Source: an uncultured Lachnospiraceae bacterium
GTDB lineage: Bacteria > Bacillota > Clostridia > Lachnospirales > Lachnospiraceae
Direction of reading: 5' to 3'
Assembly: GCA_934359535.1 (NCBI GenBank)
Contig: CAKRLN010000019.1
Coordinates: 1 to 16,422, forward strand
Length of the DNA: 16,422 nt
Within the stretch, counting starts at the first letter, position 1, and each line of letters begins with the position of its first letter. Shown here piece after piece: positions 14,825 to 16,422 of the stretch. The position numbers were made by a program, and so were the translations under genes. The notes beneath the pieces are model-generated. The model worked only from the letters and a program-made list of their open reading frames with translations, did not search any database and was not told the DNA's origin.

Positions 14825-15406
14825 TTAAGCTCTGCGTTTCTTAGAAACTAATACAACACCAGCCATTGCTAAAGCGCAAACTAAAGCAGCGATTGGCATA
14901 GCAGCTGTTTCACCAGTCTTTGGTGAAGTTGTTCCGTTGTTAGAACCAGTTGTTGTAGTTGCAGCAACTGTTGTCTTATCAGCAACGAAAGCGAATGGAG
15001 AGCAGCTTGTTAATCCAGAGATTGTAACTGTACCATCTCCGCAAGTAGCTGTCTCTTTCTGCCACTGACCGTTTACATAATGTAAAACAACTAATTTTGT
15101 GCTAGCTTTAACACCAGCAACTTTAACTGTTACAGTTGCAGGGAAAGTTGTTCCTGCTGGTAAAGAGATGTCAACGCATCCGATAACTTCTGCGTTAGCA
15201 ACTCCTGCTGCTTTAACAACGTCAGCGCTTGGTGTCTGAGTTGTTGTTGTAACGGTAGCTGTGATAGCCTTTCCGTTAGCGTCTGTAGCTGTAGCTCCTG
15301 TTGTGCTAACAGATCCAACTGCAGCTGGGCTTGGTGCTGCGAATGCTGTGCATGTCATAGATAATGCAGTTACAGCTGCAAGCACGAATGTAACTAATTT
15401 TTTCAT
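14825..15406 (-). CDS. Small secreted SPKTG-anchored surface protein
   Basis: A 193-residue exported protein. The signal peptide spans about residues 1-23 (cleavage near AFA-A), and the mature part is Thr/Ala/Val-rich. A beta-type module (about 50-143) ends in VVLHYVNGQWQKE followed by LTSCSPFAFVAD. A TTTGSNNGTT linker leads to SPKTG (161-165), a hydrophobic span (about 169-187) and KKRRA, a complete sorting signal of the clostridial sortase B type. There are three cysteines outside the signal peptide and the anchor (77, 122, 135). A very strong AAGGAGGA lies seven bases before the ATG and a near-consensus promoter lies upstream, so it is probably abundant. Sortase B two genes downstream is the expected anchoring enzyme. 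The module is related to the C-terminal parts of the giant LRR protein and the gene remnant. Its function beyond being wall-attached is unknown. Confidence 0.88.
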   Translation of the reverse strand: MKKLVTFVLAAVTALSMTCTAFAAPSPAAVGSVSTTGATATDANGKAITATVTTTTQTPSADVVKAAGVANAEVIGCVDISLPAGTTFPATVTVKVAGVKASTKLVVLHYVNGQWQKETATCGDGTVTISGLTSCSPFAFVADKTTVAATTTTGSNNGTTSPKTGETAAMPIAALVCALAMAGVVLVSKKRRA

Positions 15407-15460
15407 AATGTCTCCTCCTTCTTTAATATTAATGCTATTATGAAAAATTTCATCGTAAGT

Positions 15461-15489
15461 AGCATATCACCGAAGGCAAAAATTGTCAA
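15461..15489 (-). promoter_or_regulatory. Near-consensus sigma-A promoter of the surface-assembly operon
   Basis: On the minus strand a perfect TTGACA (15489-15484) is followed after exactly 17 bases by TATGCT (15466-15461). Transcription would begin near 15454 and give a leader of about 48 bases ending in the strong AAGGAGGA site. It is the best promoter match in the window. Confidence 0.85.
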
Positions 15490-15780
15490 TATTTGATTTA
15501 CCCGAATTGTAGTCAGTTTCCATAAAGATTTATACAACTTGCACAATTTTCCCTCATTATGCCCGCAGAACCGCCTTTCTATCGATACTGCCTTGCTCTA
15601 TAGTCCGTTTTCAATGACCTTATCCGCATTTTCCCCAACAAAGTTCCGGTGTCCATCTGTTCTACTCGCTCCATTGTTTACGGTTTGCTCTAAAATGAAG
15701 AACATATTTCTATGTATTGCCCAAAAGCTGCAATCCTTTCGGATGATTGGTTAACTCTGTAATCGGATGCTTTGCAGCGC
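15490..15780 (-). other. Intergenic stretch with no recognised feature
   Basis: About 290 bases between the operon promoter and the CPBP protease gene. I see no RNA gene, no repeat and no clear terminator. A bulged hairpin at about 15735-15753, with a GAAA loop on the minus strand, lacks a U-run. Short open frames on both strands lack ribosome binding sites and family signatures. It may hold decayed coding sequence, but I cannot identify it. Confidence 0.5.
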
Positions 15781-16401
15781 CTATACCATTGAAATGATTG
15801 TCATAATAACGTCTGATCCATTTCCTAATAAATTTCCTATAAAATGGGCTGTCATTGGTACATATATATTTTTAGTCTTTATGTATGAAATACTTAAAGG
15901 CAGTGCCCATATCATAGTTAAAAATATTCCCCATATCGTTAATGAATGTTCTACAGCATACAAGAACATACTTAGCAAGGTTGTACATAGGAGTATTCTT
16001 TTATTCTGAAAAGAAATAATATTTTTTCTATAAAATGTTTCTTCCGTAATTGCAGGTAATATTATTGTAGATATTGTAAATATTGTTAATGTCAACCAAC
16101 TATTTCTTCTTAGCCCAATCATTCCTGTATTGTAATTTGGAAATAAATTTTCTATAATTACTGTTATTATAAATGCGATAATAAAAAATAATGCAGTAAT
16201 AATTACTTGTTTCCAAAATCTTTTCCCACTTTTGATGCTGCCCAACCATTCTTTCAACGAAAAATCTTTCTTTATACAGAAATATATCAGCAATAGCAGA
16301 TAAAATATAAAATTGGTATAAATAAAATACTCCTTTGGAAATATAAAGCAAGATACAATGAATGCACCCTCTATTATGAGTGGTATAATATTTTTTCTCA
16401 T
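15781..16401 (-). CDS. CPBP family intramembrane metalloprotease (CAAX/Abi type)
   Basis: A strongly hydrophobic protein with about six membrane segments. Counting from the chosen start, the CPBP motifs are ITEETFYR with the Glu pair at 120-121 and Arg125, then AVEHSL with His152, and a closing TAHFIGNLLGN with His186 and Asn190. Family members include Rce1-like proteases and bacteriocin self-immunity proteins. Nothing in the window tells which applies. I prefer the ATG at 16399-16401 (206 residues), because GGGAG (16407-16411) lies five bases upstream. An in-frame ATG at 16411-16413 would add four residues but overlaps this site and has almost no upstream sequence in the window. The gene is clearly more AT-rich than its neighbours and has no visible terminator, so it may be an acquired gene. 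Confidence 0.85.
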   Translation of the reverse strand: MRKNIIPLIIEGAFIVSCFIFPKEYFIYTNFIFYLLLLIYFCIKKDFSLKEWLGSIKSGKRFWKQVIITALFFIIAFIITVIIENLFPNYNTGMIGLRRNSWLTLTIFTISTIILPAITEETFYRKNIISFQNKRILLCTTLLSMFLYAVEHSLTIWGIFLTMIWALPLSISYIKTKNIYVPMTAHFIGNLLGNGSDVIMTIISMV

Positions 16402-16422
16402 ATATTCTCCCATATACTTACC

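Noticed and set aside
15539..15754. A 71-codon plus-strand frame in the gap before the CPBP gene
   Set aside because: No ribosome binding site, no recognisable family, and opposite in direction to all other genes.

Overview
The window looks like chromosome from a Gram-positive anaerobe of the Clostridia, most likely Lachnospiraceae. The reasons are an SPKTG-type sorting signal next to a class B sortase, a split Wzz/tyrosine-kinase pair with a PHP-type phosphatase, VanZ, an AAA-ATPase-like/PD-(D/E)XK protein, and strong AGGAGG ribosome binding sites. The species assignment is inference. Every gene I accept lies on the minus strand, so transcription runs from high to low coordinates.

Layout in transcription order. 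(1) 16401-15781: an AT-rich CPBP intramembrane protease gene whose promoter lies outside the window. (2) 15780-15490: about 290 bases with nothing recognisable. (3) 15406-9591: a surface-assembly operon. It starts with a near-consensus sigma-A promoter (TTGACA-17-TATGCT) and a small secreted SPKTG-anchored protein, followed by a strong terminator at 14772-14797. Then come an LCP (LytR-CpsA-Psr) enzyme, sortase B, the CpsB phosphatase, a membrane-tethered Ig-like protein, the Wzz-like CpsC and the BY-kinase CpsD, with a terminator at 9531-9558. A second candidate promoter sits in front of cpsB. No glycosyltransferase, flippase or polymerase gene accompanies these genes. (4) 9377-7456: glmM and an overlapping vanZ-like gene that uses a TTG start, closed by a terminator at 7355-7391. 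(5) 7455-6951: a 505-base non-coding stretch with a perfect 12-bp inverted repeat and a candidate promoter. (6) 6950-2133: a 1605-residue leucine-rich-repeat surface protein with an EF-hand-like loop, a Thr/Pro/Asp repeat stalk and a C-terminal anchor, closed by a terminator at 2030-2076. (7) 2028-1843: the 3' remnant of a related surface-protein gene, directly after that terminator. (8) 1676-96: an AAA-ATPase-like protein with a C-terminal nuclease-like fold, flanked by terminators.

The theme is the cell envelope. GlmM supplies glucosamine-1-phosphate for wall polymers. CpsB, CpsC and CpsD form a phosphorylation circuit that normally controls polysaccharide chain length and export. LCP enzymes attach polymers to the wall, and sortase B attaches proteins. 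The small SPKTG protein is the obvious sortase substrate. A C-terminal module ending in a T-x-C-S motif occurs in the SPKTG protein, in the giant LRR protein and in the gene remnant, so these three secreted products share ancestry.
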